Below, piece after piece: positions 19,881 through 31,100 of a stretch of 64,000 nt of DNA; position 1 is the first letter of the stretch; each line of letters opens with the position of its first letter. Location of the stretch: contig OY101122.1 in the NCBI GenBank assembly GCA_956465555.1, positions 1 through 64,000 on the forward strand. The letters run 5' to 3'. The notes under the pieces are model-generated. The model saw only the letters and a list, made by a program, of their open reading frames with translations. It ran no database searches and was not told the DNA's origin. The position numbers and the translations under genes were made by a program. The DNA is from Nitzschia sp. pyKryTriq1. Lineage: Eukaryota > Bacillariophyta > Bacillariophyceae > Bacillariales > Bacillariaceae.

Positions 19881-20878
19881 ATGAGTAGAATAGAGTGTTG
19901 CAGCCTCTCTTTAACTTCTCCTAGCGGCGGTGCTTCTTCTTTGGTTGTTGCATCTCTAGCTAGTAGTACCTACCTGCCTACAGTACCACCGGTACGTCTA
20001 GTTGATTCTTCTTCGTCTTCTTGTTTTTCGTCTTCGTCTTTGATGACCAGTAGTACTACTAGTACTACTGCGGCACATAGTAGTAGTACTACCAGCAGCA
20101 CGTAAAGTAAAGAAGAGCAACAAGAACCTCCGGGCCGGCGGGGAGAAGAAGCAGCAGAGCACAACAACCCTACTAACACACGAGATTGTGTTGTCAAGTT
20201 AGGCAGCAGCAGACGAGCTGCTGGTATCCTGCTGCAGCAGCATATTGTTCGGCCCGTACTACTAGCAATAGTAGTAGTAGTAGTAGTAGGTGCTTCTACT
20301 TCTTGTTGTATGTGGAGGACTCGTCGTCGTAGCAACATGAACATTTGGTGTTACTAGCGCGTCGTTTTATGTTCTTCTTGTTGGGCAGCAGCAGAGTCTC
20401 GTCGAATCATCATCATCATCCCGTTGCTTTGAGAGTAGTAGTAGTAGTAGCACTACTAGCACCACTGTAGTATCCATGAGTGTCTGCCGTAGCTAATCTG
20501 CTACCCCCCCCCTACAAAATCACAGGGGGCGTAGCTATCTAATCGGCGTAGCCGTGGATGTAATGCGCGAGATTTTTGGTTGAAAATCCCATTAGGGGGG
20601 TCTATTTTCGGATTTCGTGCGTTCTCGATTCTGATTGGCCGAGATCTGTGCGCACTTTTGTCACAGTGTTCGTTTACGGCAATTTGTGCATGATTGGATT
20701 GGCTCGACGACTTAGGACACGACCCTTAGAATATTTAATAAATTGATGTCGCAAGGACATGCGGAATTGCTCGGTCGTCGCCGGTGTTTTGATTATTATT
20801 TGATGCCGACGCACGCCGGCCGGCGATCCATCACACAACAAGAGATCACAACATCGGAAAAAAGCGGCGCGCACGCAT

Positions 20879-20915
20879 CTTGTTCTTGCGACCGACGCTC
20901 GATCGCAAGAACAAG
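20879..20915. repeat. Perfect 13-bp-stem hairpin
   Basis: CTTGTTCTTGCGA at 20879-20891 is exactly the reverse complement of TCGCAAGAACAAG at 20903-20915, with an 11-base spacer. No T run follows, and no flanking open frame is convincing. It may be a cruciform, a protein site or the end of a small non-coding transcript. Confidence 0.75.
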
Positions 20916-21101
20916 TACAACAACAACATCATTGTAACACAAATAGAAGTCTATTGATTACTCTATACATCTATCTACAGTAGTGTTGCTGATTGTCGGA
21001 TTGACAATCACTCTCTCTACTAGCTATCAGTAGTCTACGACCGTAGTAAATTAGCGTCTGTCCTTCCCCCGGTGAATCCAACCAAGGATTTCAGTCGAAT
21101 C

Positions 21102-21292
21102 GATCGAACCAAGCATTGAATCCTAGTGATCGAACCTAGCATTGATTCCTAGTGATCGAACCAAATGGGGTGTTTTGGGGGCGGTGCATTTAGGTGTTAA
21201 CCCGTTTGAGGGTCTAGGGTATGGTTTATCCCCTTCATGGGTACCAACTAACCCCTCTATCGAACCAAGAAGTAACCCCCTCTATCGAACCT
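21102..21292. repeat. Five ATCGAACC boxes, partly in 26-bp tandem
   Basis: GATCGAACC starts at 21102, 21128 and 21154, a 26-bp period with AGCATTGA and TCCTAGT in between. CTATCGAACC recurs at about 21257 and 21282. The boxes sit beside a G-rich segment (21168-21240). Confidence 0.6.
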
Positions 21293-21674
21293 AGCCTTAA
21301 CTGCAAGTTACGGGCGGGGGTAGCAGCCCATACCTTCAGGTACCCATCATACTACTAGCTACTAGCGTAGTAATAGTGCTCACTACTCTCTACTAGTAGA
21401 GTGGAGTTACTACTCTAGCTAGTACTAGTAGCTACTACTAGTAGTCGCAGTAGAGTAGTGTCTCATCTAACAATAAGAGTATTATGTTGTTGTAGCTGCA
21501 GCTGCAGCATGCGATAAAAGTATGATATGTACAAGCGGTGCGTGATTAACCGACGACCCATATGGTGGGTGCTGCTGATGTTGTTGTTGGTGTCGTCGCT
21601 TCATCTTCTTCAGCAATCATGATTAGTGGTACTAGTAGTAGTAGTACTACTCGTGTTGGTTCTTGTTCTTCTTG

Positions 21675-22721
21675 TCATGCGGCAGGGGCCGACTGAAACT
21701 TGCGTTGATCGGCCAACATGATATTGAGCATAAAGCTCGAGAGTTCGGCTTCCGACAAGACGCCATGGTTCAACAAGTCTTGACGAGAGACGACGTTCAA
21801 AAGACGAGCCATGAATTGAATGTGTCGTCTCGCTTCGTCCTCTTCTTGGTGTTCTTGTTGTTGTTGTTCCATCACAGTGGTTCCTCGTGTCGAGTAAAGA
21901 AGATACGAGAGATTGTTCAAGGAAGCCAGCATGACGGTCATGCAAGTACCATCCAAAGAAGAAGAAGACGCAGCGGGAGTAGTAGTAGATGAGGAAGATG
22001 GTGGTGATGAGGATGATGTCAAGGAAAGCACAAAGCTTTGCAAGACTTGAATCACAAGGCGATACAACTGTTTGGCTTTGTCCATCGCCTGTAGGCTTGT
22101 TTCTGCTCGGCGATGATACAACAAAGCCATGTTGAAGATGACGCACGCCGAATGGCGGGTCAATGTTTGAGTACGATCGTCCAAGCTGCTGCTGCTGCTG
22201 CTGCCGGTGTGAATGATCTCACACGACGATGATGGCTGTAAAAGAATCGCATTCTGAAAGGTCAGAAAGGATTCATGCTCTTGTTGTTGCTGCTGATCGG
22301 CCGTTGTCAGCGAAAGAGTTCCATGGTATCGAATGACTTTTCGCGGCTCTTCTTCATCGAGGTTGTTGCTGCTGCTGTTGGTGCTATTCACAACGCGTCG
22401 ACGCTTGTTGGGAGGATGCTGTGGTTGTGTGGAAAGAGAAGAAACAGAGGTCGTCGAAGATGACGACATCACAGGCTGGTGAGTATAATGATGATCGTGG
22501 TGGCGATGATTCAAACTGCTAGACGACGACTCATCATCGACTGCGTTGTTTGTCGCCGTATTGAGCGTCAATAAGAGCGCTTTGATCATACCGAGCGATT
22601 TGGCAAAACAAGCCGAAGCTTCGCGGTCTCGTCCTTCTACTAGAAGGAGCGACGCTCCAACGTTGTTGAGGCGGATGGCTTCACTGTGGTTGAGAATAGT
22701 ATTGATATTCATGGCATTCAT
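21675..22721 (-). CDS. Helical, TPR-like protein, 348 aa
   Basis: The first ATG in frame is at 22721 (MNAMNINTILNHSEAIRLNN). Helical pairs at both ends look like degenerate tetratricopeptide repeats: AIRLNNVGASLLLVEGRDREASACFAKSLGMIKALL (a classic A/B helix pair), FNMALLYHRRAETSLQAMDKAKQLYRLVIQVL and LNNLSYLLYS...HIQFMARLL. Ser/His/Gln-rich disordered stretches separate them. Diatom genomes have many such short TPR-like proteins, and partners are unknown. The C-terminus is ordered up to QRKFQSAPAA. A role in protein binding is the most that can be said. Confidence 0.7.
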   Translation of the reverse strand: MNAMNINTILNHSEAIRLNNVGASLLLVEGRDREASACFAKSLGMIKALLLTLNTATNNAVDDESSSSSLNHRHHDHHYTHQPVMSSSSTTSVSSLSTQPQHPPNKRRRVVNSTNSSSNNLDEEEPRKVIRYHGTLSLTTADQQQQQEHESFLTFQNAILLQPSSSCEIIHTGSSSSSSLDDRTQTLTRHSACVIFNMALLYHRRAETSLQAMDKAKQLYRLVIQVLQSFVLSLTSSSSPPSSSSTTTPAASSSSLDGTCMTVMLASLNNLSYLLYSTRGTTVMEQQQQEHQEEDEARRHIQFMARLLNVVSRQDLLNHGVLSEAELSSFMLNIMLADQRKFQSAPAA

Positions 22722-23532
22722 GTTCAAAGATTGCGATGTGAATGCTATTATGTTCTGATATTCTGAAACGAAAAATATGAGACCGATGTGTCATGGGGCG
22801 ATTTGTATCGGATACTTCATCCGCGGCATTACACATGCGATGGTAGCGCGATCCAGAATTTTGAGGAATTCTTCAGCCAGACATTATCCGGTATTCGTAT
22901 TTTTTTGTTTTAGAATGCTAAAACTGGAATTGATGTCAAAAAGCAGCTGGTTGGTGTCAATAATTATTATTGTCCGATTAGAGGCAATAAAAGGCATTAT
23001 TGAAAGGGATGACGTAGACCTTTCCACACAGCCTGGATCGGGAATGTTTCTCCGAAAAAATAATAGAAAAGAATCAATCGTTGTGACTAGACCTACAGTA
23101 CGACTCTACTACTAGACTAATCAGACTGTTCTTCGTAATCCTGTGGGTGCGAAAGAACGCATCATACCACCGGTACGACTACCTCTACTTCTCTACTCTA
23201 CTAGTAGAGTAGAGTCGACCGTAGATAGCATTGTGGGGTAAGAGTACTAAACGGGGCGGGGTAGCTCTAGTAGCGGTAAGTAGAGTACCGGTAGGCTACT
23301 ACTACTTGTCTCGTCACCGCTTGGTGGTGCTGTTGTACTCTAGAGTACTTGTACCAGGTATGGCCTGGTGGGGTAGCTGCTGCCCATACTACCTCCATGC
23401 ATCATAGCTACTTCTAGTACTAGTAGCAACAACAAGACGACGAGCAGAAGATGATGATTCTTCTATTGATGTTATGATTACTAGTAATCAAGAGCAGGAG
23501 GCAGATAATCATGAGGATGATCGCTAGTAGTA
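22722..23532. other. Intergenic region
   Basis: 811 bp. The first 350 bp are AT-rich and likely include the promoter of the minus-strand TPR-like gene. From 23095 to 23420 the DNA is CTACTAG/GTAGAG-rich, with a short inverted GTATGGC...GCCCATAC pair around 23365-23395. No gene is seen. Confidence 0.4.
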
Positions 23533-24189
23533 TTATAAATCATAAATACCCGCTTCGTCGTAGATCAATTCGGCGTCTCGCTGATCTTTCATCGCCACAA
23601 CATGGGCCCACATTTGGCAACTCGCGGAGACTTCGCGGTATAGTTCCGCAATAGCTTCGTCATCATAGTAGCAGTCGTCTTCATCTTCTTCCAATTCGTG
23701 CTCCTGCTGTTCATCTTGCTCATCCAATACAGCGTCATAGGCAGCCCTTCGATTTTGTTTCTTCGCTTGTTGTGCTTGGAATGTGCAAGACTCAAGGCCT
23801 CGTGCACAGTACTTGATTCCTTTCAGCGTCTCTCCCCTTTGAATCATGCTGATTTGTTTGATACAGCTTTGATGGATCTTGAAGGACTCTTCGGGAAGAA
23901 ACCAAGTTAGTTCAATTTCCTCGCGCGAGTAGTCATCGATGCAAGGGATCGTTCGATGGACGACATCATGGTCAAAACTGACTCGTCGTCCTTCGCGGGG
24001 GCGGCGGGGTTGTTCACAGGGACTGGTAGTACTTGTTGAGGAGGTGCACGTGGACGAGCAGTCATCCGACGAGACCAACGACGTGCTATCGGGTGATTGT
24101 TCATAGATGTCGCTTTCATCATGTTTGTGATTTGGACCCTGTGTCGCGGCCAAAAGGTGTTGGACTTGTTTCAAATTCATCAACATCAT
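23533..24189 (-). CDS. Conserved hypothetical protein, 218 aa
   Basis: The ATG at 24189 starts MMLMNLKQVQHLL. A Ser/Thr/Asp-rich leader (about 20-60) precedes a compact region: GRRVSFDHDVVHRTIPCIDDYSREE, then LTWFLPEESFKIHQSC, GIKYCARGLESC and an acidic helix with QQ and EEDEDD runs, ending with IAELYREVSASCQMWA. From memory this layout (V-x-F...W...YC.RGLE...A) recurs in an uncharacterised diatom protein family. No known domain, signal or membrane span is seen. RRVSF resembles a phosphorylation or docking motif, but that is only suggestive. Confidence 0.7.
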   Translation of the reverse strand: MMLMNLKQVQHLLAATQGPNHKHDESDIYEQSPDSTSLVSSDDCSSTCTSSTSTTSPCEQPRRPREGRRVSFDHDVVHRTIPCIDDYSREEIELTWFLPEESFKIHQSCIKQISMIQRGETLKGIKYCARGLESCTFQAQQAKKQNRRAAYDAVLDEQDEQQEHELEEDEDDCYYDDEAIAELYREVSASCQMWAHVVAMKDQRDAELIYDEAGIYDL

Positions 24190-24390
24190 GGTTATTATTA
24201 TATCGTGGTGTTTTTCAATATTGCAGGCGAGATTTTGTGACAGGATGGAAGAGAGCAGTATCAGGTCCTGGTACTTGTACCACCATAAACAATCCGACTA
24301 CGTGTGTGCGTGGTGGACGATGCCAGCACCCAGCACCTGCCCCGATCATCGGGACTGAGCTGGCGTTGGAGCGGTTCGCTATTCGCAACA

Positions 24391-24659
24391 AATAGTATTT
24401 TCTTTAAGAGAGTTCTTGAGGTTTCTCGGCGGGGAACAAGGCTATAGCTACAAAGAATAGCCGATTCGTCGTTTCAGTTAGGGCTAGACTCTTCAAGCAC
24501 GTCAGCTGCGTTGTTCCAAATAGTATCTTGATAAAGAGAGCGCTTGAGGTTTCGCGGCGGGGAATAAGGCAAAAGTAGCAAAGAATGCCCGAAGCTTTTC
24601 TTCAGTCTGGCCAAAACCGTCCACGCACTTCAGCTGCTAGCTATTTGCGTTGAGTTCCA
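24391..24659. repeat. Diverged tandem repeat, two units plus fragment
   Basis: Unit 1 (24391-24518) and unit 2 (24519-24659) share AATAGTAT, GCTTGAGGTTTC, CGGCGGGGAA, CAAAGAAT and CAGCTGC in the same order, and both end with TTCCA. A partial third copy (CAAGAATGTCCGACGCTATT) follows at about 24680. Identity is moderate, so the duplication is older than the 136-bp one. Confidence 0.6.
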
Positions 24660-24885
24660 CAAAACGGCGAACTTTCTACCCAAGAATGTCCGACGCTATT
24701 CTTCAGTGTCGCGTCAGGCCCGGAGCGGCCGGGAAATCAATGTCTGCGGATGAGAACGCAGGACAGACCACGGAAATTGTCTTGTGAGGCAAGCGCAAAA
24801 CCAGTAATTCCACGATTAAAAAGTGTATCCGCGCGGTAAAGCCAATTCCTTGGTATTGTTCGTAGGATCGCCAAATGTTGCAAAT

Positions 24886-24929
24886 TTTGCAACATTGTTG
24901 CAAATCAGATTTGCAACATTGTTGCAAAT
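24886..24929. repeat. Duplicated near-palindrome TTTGCAACATTGTTGCAAAT
   Basis: The 20-mer occurs at 24886-24905 and again at 24910-24929 in direct orientation. Each copy is itself nearly palindromic (TTTGCAAC..GTTGCAAA), and a further ATGTTGCAAA lies just upstream at 24875. It is a candidate site for a dimeric DNA-binding protein or a small structured RNA. Confidence 0.7.
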
Positions 24930-25425
24930 TTTTTGACAGTGAGAGGAGGGGTCATTCTTCTTGTACGGTACCCGGTACCAGTACTGTACCAGTACCAGCA
25001 GGTCGCTACCGTTCAAAATGTACAAGTACGACACCGAATACAATACCACATAAAATAATAATGATGTCTCCCGATAGTAGATTTTTGTATCTCTCGGAAA
25101 AATGACAAGATTGAAAAGCGCTTGTGCTCTAGAGAGTACTCGTAAATCATTATTGTGACGAAAACTTCGAAATGACTCTGCGGAGAATAATAAGGCATAC
25201 GCCATTAGTGCCTCCATTGAATACTCTAGCTGTAGGCACATGTCTAAAAGGTTCGCCGATACGACACCTTCCTCTTCTCGGTTACTGGGGCGTACCGGTA
25301 CCGTATGGTTTGACCGAAATGCCAGAGATCGTGCCAACTACGAGTAGCTACGCACTACTACATACCAACAAGCGAGAAGAAGTAGAAAGGGAGGCACAAA
25401 TTTCGGATTGTGTTGTGGAGTCTTT

Positions 25426-25455
<30 letters not shown>
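25426..25455 (+). repeat. CAA run in the probable 5' leader
   Basis: Ten CAA triplets end about 20 bp before the ATG of the secreted-protein gene at 25476. CAA-rich leaders are unstructured and often favour translation, but here that is inference. Confidence 0.7.
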
Positions 25456-25456
<1 letters not shown>

Positions 25457-25475
25457 CCATTCCGATCCAACTACA

Positions 25476-27780
25476 ATGAAGAGTTTTACGACTTTGATTT
25501 TTGTCGCCGCCTGCCTTTGGCTGTTTCCAATAGTAGGCGTCGACGCCGTGAGTAGTCTGGGTGAAGGATGTCAAGTCCGATATGGCCTGGTCGGATCCGA
25601 TGGAGACTTTAAGTATTTTGAAACGGGTAATGGGAATATCAAGTGTGACAGCTCGAACGGTGCAAACTTGGTCTGTATTCCCGAAGCCGACGATGGTTCT
25701 GCGAATGATTTGCCCGGTGAGTACTACTAACCAGCAAGAACAAGAATACTGAATCGTAATGATAATATTCGACAGACAAGCCTGCACTGTAATGCATGTT
25801 GACTTGACTCGAAAAACTTTATTATGTGCTCACTCGTCCAACTCATACTTCAACAACAACAACAATAACACAGGTTTTTGCGAAGAGACTCGATGCTTCC
25901 AACCTATGAATGCGACGGAAGGAAAGGTCACAGTTTGTCACAGAACTTGTTCCGAGACGAATCCCTGGGTTCGGATTACGATTGATTCAAACGCATGGGC
26001 CGATGCCTCGTGCAAGCACGGACAACATACTACCGATAAGTGTACAGGCAAGAACTTGACAAAATGGGGACCGAATCAAGCCGATTTCATTCTCAAATAT
26101 CATGGCACCAAGGATCAAGTGTCGGAACAATTCGGCGGCATTACTAGTACCATTTCGAGCTATTGGAAACATTGGGAACCGGCTTGTCCTTCGGTCCGTA
26201 ATGGAGCATGCTGCGCGTTCAGTGGAACCTACGGGTATAGTTGTTGTGGACGTGCGGGCATTGATCCCGTCATTCCTCCTCCTACCCCGCAACCCACTCG
26301 AGCCCCGACTCGTGCTCCTACCCCCCAACCCACGTCGGCTCCTGTCACTCCAGCTCCAACACTACCACCTACTCCATCACCTACTCCAGCTCCTGTCACC
26401 ACTCCTACGACACCAGAACCTACGCCCCAACCAACTCCGGCTCCGGTATTGGCACCCACTCTCCAACCCACGCCACCTCCTATACGGAACTGTCGTCGCC
26501 AACGCCATCTTCGAGAAGAAACGGCGGCTGCCATGGAAGTAGCGGATAGTGCGATCCATATGGCGATGAACTCTGATGGTCACAGTGCACAAGTACCAAC
26601 ACCACGGGCCGAAGATCGTTCGTTGCAAGCGGAACAAACGTTGGAACAAAAATGGAACATTTCCGAACCAACCTTTTTCTTTGATGCTCTATCGTTCACA
26701 TTGGACTTTCAGATTAGCGATTACATTGCTCAAGATGACATGGTCCACTACACAATGTACGAACAAGACTGTGAAACGCTCTACACGGGGAATGGATTAT
26801 CGGGAGTCAAAGGCTCTCGCGTCGCCGTAGCCAATGAACCCTTTCAAGAAGTCGGAATTACTGTCAACATTGATTCTGCCGTTGTTTCTCAAGATACGCA
26901 AGTCTATTCGGAGCCTGCCGAATTGATTGACAACCAAGTCACGGCCAATATTGACTTTTGTATGCGTTTCGCTTTGCATACACCAGTCGAAGTGGGAGAC
27001 GAAGAAGTCAACTATCTGGAAGTCATTGTCCGACTCGATGTCGACTTGACGGATGGATTTCAAATTGGGGCTATCAATGTCGAAGCGTTGGACCCATGTG
27101 AACGAGCTGCCGATATTGCGTACGAAGTGGAAGGATACTTTTGTGCGCAAGGCAACGAGCCCGTTGTCTTCGCGGAGACTCTCACCATGTCCCAAGGCCA
27201 GATTGTGACGGTTTGTGTCAGACCTCTCCAAAACGCTTTGGACGATGTGATTCGAATGAGAGATATTCAAGAGTTCACTTGGTTCTTGAGTGGTAGTAGC
27301 GTGCAACAGCCTGCAATTGAAAACTATGCTCCTTCCGCCAACGGACTTACCCAAAAGTGGTGTAGCCGTGGCTATGCGATTTGTGTCTTTGAAACGATTC
27401 TCTTTGCGACATTTTTTGACAGTCCCGGAGTAGTTACCGGATCGGGCACTGCCGACATGCAATTCGGGGGAGAAGATTCTCAAACCTCCGTCTCTCCAAG
27501 AATCTCTCGTCGGCAACGCGCGTTGTTGGAACAAGAAGACGCAGAATTGGCTACTACTTCTACTACTACTACTACTACTTTGGATATCCAAAGAATATTG
27601 CAGGATGATCCTCCCGCAGCTTCGGCCGTCTTTGAGATGCGAGGATTTACGACACCGGGTCAATCTTCGCGAAATAACTCTGGTGCTGCGGCTCCTGGTG
27701 TGAGTCATCAAATCTTTTCGAACGTACTACTGCTTGGAGCTGTGTTTGTCAGTACAACAATGGTCCTACTCGGCCTGTAA
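25476..27780 (+). CDS. Secreted, probably GPI-anchored protein with Cys-rich domain and PT linker, 715 aa
   Basis: Exons 25476-25716 and 25874-27780 join in phase 1. The ATG starts a clear signal peptide (MKSFTTLIFVAACLWLFPIV, ending near VDA). The Cys-rich N-terminal domain (about 25-205) contains KVTVCHRTCSETNPWVRI...HGQHTTDKC, like bacterial surface segments of the VTICH...ITI...H.HGD type. Residues 206-285 are a PTPxP/PTRAP linker. A beta-rich domain (about 340-600) contains FCMRFALHTP, LDVDLTDGFQIGAIN and VEGYFCAQ, which I associate with many diatom secreted proteins. The hydrophobic C-terminus (VLLLGAVFVSTTMVLLGL) follows small residues, fitting a GPI signal. Location: cell surface or wall. 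Ligand unknown. Confidence 0.8.
25717..25873 (+). other. Intron (157 nt) of the secreted-protein gene
   Basis: Donor GTGAGTAC at 25717 and acceptor ACACAG ending at 25873. The first frame stops soon after the donor (in TACTACTAA), and exon 2 joins in frame to restore D-L-P-G-F-C-E. A CAACAACAACAATAAC stretch stands just before the acceptor in place of a pyrimidine tract. Confidence 0.8.
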
Positions 27781-28125
27781 TTGCTTCCAGTCTGGAGGAC
27801 GAGAAATGTGAAGATGACTCTCCAAAACTACTCTAGAGAGCTGTTTCTGCCAAGTGAGGAGTGTAAAAAAATCTAGCCTGCTGCTAGCGTTCCTCGTCTT
27901 TTTGTCTCTACCGGTGTGCGGTGACGACAACGTCTGTTTTGGCCGAATCATCTCACGAACATCGCTGAAACATGCGCAACAACGCAATAACAAAAACTAC
28001 CTTACGTGCATATTCTCTCAAGTAGTAGCATTATGATGACGCTATTGCTTTACGATAGTCTTACTACTACTGCGCCACTAGTCTCTAGTATTACTTCATG
28101 AACAGAGAGCGAAGTGCGTAGACTA
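27781..28125. other. Convergent intergenic region
   Basis: 345 bp between two convergent genes. It should hold both 3' ends. Nothing distinctive except CTACTAC/TAGTAG words at about 28050-28130. Confidence 0.4.
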
Positions 28126-31100
28126 CTACCACATTGCATCCGCTCGTTCCAAGATTTCCCTCACCGTTTCTGGCGGTAGGAGCGGTTCAATCGTTCTTTG
28201 AAGACTTTGCTTGGTTTCGAATCCCCGACGAAACATATCAAAGTCTTCCAAAATCCCCTTTCGACAACGTCGATGCAAGCTAATAGTAAACTGGATAGTC
28301 TGCCGAGTCGTCGAGCTTGAAGAAGAATCATCGAGCGTGGTCTTGCGATGTAACTGAAGAATATGGAGAGCGACAGAGCCGTCAATCGCTGGCAGCGCCT
28401 TTTCGTCGAGAATTTGATTTATAATCTCAAGCGTAAACGTATTGCCCTCCACCATACTGCAACAGTAGATGGCACGACTCCATCGCTTCGATTGATTCTT
28501 TTCCAAGGATTGATAAGCATCAGGTCGCGACCGTTGGACTTGACGCATCACTTGTTGCCGGTGGCTATCCAAAATACTCGCCAATTCCGCCAAGAACTTG
28601 GGTTTGATCAATCGCGCTAATGTCGGATCTTCCGTAATCATACTTCCGATACGAGCTTTGGCGACCAACGCCAGTCGATCCGCGCTAGTTTTCTTGGCCG
28701 CACGCAAAAACTTTCCCATATTGGAAGCGTTCAAGTGCTTGCGATAGAATTCGGCCAAGGTCGTTTGCAAGGATGGCATTTCTAATCGCTCGGCCAGCTT
28801 ATAGACTGCACAAGCACGCTCGGCGGTCAGAGTGGGTTGCGTCTGCCCTTCAGTCAAATACAAGTAATCCAAAGCAAATCCAAAGACTCGCGCTTCGAGG
28901 ACAGGAAGCGTCAGTCGAGACACTGGCGCGAGCACAGGGTTCGACTTGACCTTTTGATTAAAATGAATGAATTGCTTGGCAAAGTATCCGCTCTTTCGAG
29001 GACCAAATCCTACAATGTTGCGATGGACATGATATTCGTCGACATCTCGACCACCCATGGGACGGACTTCTACCAACCAATCACTAAAACTTTCGGAAGG
29101 ATCTGATCGCCAGCTGAGAAGTGGACGAACCATAATCTTCAATTTGGAACGACGTTCGTCGTCGGCGTAGCTGTTGCTGTGATCTTCTTTTCTCCATCGA
29201 CGAGTTGAGGTGGCCGAAGCGAAGGAATATCTAGATCCAAAATGTCGATCCGATCTGGCATTAGTTGCTGCACCGCCGCTACTACTAGCGGCGGTTTTCA
29301 TGTCGCGTGATGGAGGCGAGGGAATGTCGTTGTAAACGGCGGTAGCAGATGCAGATTGCTCTTCGGCCTCGCGCTTTTGCCTCTGCAACTCCAAGCGCTC
29401 CTTCTTTCGAGCCAATTCTTCCTCTCGCTTCGCTGCTTCTTTCAATGCCGCTGCTTCTTTCTCCTTACGCTCTCGTTCCTCTCGCTGTACTTTCAGGCGT
29501 GCATTCATTTCAACTGCTGCTAGAGCTTGTGCCGCTGCCAATCGACGTTGTTCCTCGGCTTCCTTTTTCTGACGAGCCTTGTCGTCCTGACGTCGAGCTT
29601 CTTTTTCAGCCTGTATGCGTTCTTCCTCTTCTTCCTGTCTGAGACGCGCTTCCTCCTCCATGCGGCGGCGGGCTTCGTCCTTTCGATAGGCAGCTTCTTC
29701 CGCCATTTGCTGCAGAGCGAGTCGATGAGCGGCTTCGCGTCGCTCTTCTTCGAGTCGGGCTTCCTCTTCTTCCTGTCTGAGACGCGCTTCCTCCTCCATG
29801 CGGCGGCGGGCTTCGTCCTTTCGATAGGCAGCTTCTTCCGCCATTTGCTGCAGAGCGACTCGATGAGCGGCTTCGCGTCGCTCTTCTTCGAGTCGGGCTT
29901 CATCTTCTTCCTGTCTGAGACGCGCTTCCTCCTCCATGCGGCGATTCTCCTCTTCCCGGCGTTGCCGTTCCGATATGGCTTGTTCTTCGGCCTCAAAGCG
30001 GGCTTCTGCTTCTAGACGTTTCTCTTCTTCCTGTTGAAATCGGGCATGCTTATCGGAAATGCGCTGCTTCTCCTCGTCTGCTTCTTTGTCAAGACACGCT
30101 TGTTTTTCCTCTTCCATTCTTTGGTGAGCTTCTTCTTTTGGTCGTTCTGCTTCTTCGTGCATTTGTTGAAGGACCAGTTGATGTGCAGCTTGACGGCGTC
30201 GTTCTTCTTCTTCTTCTTCTTCTTCTTCAATTTCCAGTCGAGCCTGCTCTTCGGCTTCTCGGAGCATTTCTTCTGCGTCTTTCAGTTCCTGTTGGAGGCG
30301 CTCTTCGTTTAATCGTTTGGCCTCTTCTTCTTGAGAAATAGCCTCGGCCAAACGAGAGGCCTGTAGTATTTTCTCTTCATTCTCGCGACGCGATAGCTCA
30401 TCTTCGGCCGCCTTGAGCAAGGCTTTTCGCATCTCATCCGAGGGATCATCCTCCACTTTAGATTCTCCTCTTACTCGCGCTGCCGTGCTGGGCGACGCTC
30501 GCTCGCCCGCTTCTTGGATGGGTCTGGGCATGAGGTCACGATTGATGCCAACTCCTTCATCTCCCACCGTGTAAAATTCTTCGTCATCGGAGAACTCGGG
30601 GTCTTCAATGCTCGAGGCGTATTGATCCGCTGCTTCAATCTTGGCGGCTTCAGCGGCAAGTCTATTGAGTTCTGCAAGAACCTCCTTTTCATCGGCTGAC
30701 CTCTCCAACGCCTTGTCGGCCTGCCTTTTGGCATCTTCCGCTATCCGTTTTTCAGCCGCTAGTCGGGCCTCGGCAGCCTTTCGCTTTATAGTTTCCTCCG
30801 GAGTCTCAGAAGATGATGGAGTAGACGCAAATTTCGATTCATGCAGCGGTGACTTGGTCTTTTCATCCGATCGGAACGCCGAGAAAATACCTGCTTTCAG
30901 GCCGCTGAAGAACCCGCCTTCCTGCTTTCGCGGAGATAGTATGTCGACGCTCTTGAGAGCTTGTTCCGAACTCGTCTCGATTACTCCTTCGATTCTTTTG
31001 TCGACAGAATCAGTCCCTGACTCATCGAAGGGAGTGTCGCTAGCTTCATCGTTAGCGTCGCTTCTTTCTTCGATATGTTCTACTTCAAAACCCTCTTCGA

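Larger units (their letters stand above)
19079..21674. other. Long intergenic region rich in short repeats
   Basis: 2.6 kb with no convincing gene. The first 500 bp should hold the uL16 promoter. An 8-bp inverted pair CCAATGGC/GCCATTGG lies at 19612-19666. From 19740 to 20480 the DNA is dominated by GTAGTA/CTACTAG words. A 13-bp-stem hairpin (20879-20915) and ATCGAACC boxes (21102-21292) are listed separately. C and G runs (20503-20531) can pair. Confidence 0.45.
24190..25475. other. Divergent intergenic region with several repeats
   Basis: 1.29 kb between divergent genes. It holds a diverged tandem pair (24391-24659), a duplicated palindrome-like word (24886-24929), GTACC-rich sequence (24963-25005) and a CAA run (25426-25455) within the probable 5' leader of the secreted-protein gene. 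No other gene is supported. Confidence 0.45.

Noticed and set aside
26797-27711. 304-codon minus-strand frame
   Set aside because: Antisense to the beta-rich domain of the secreted protein; no features of its own.
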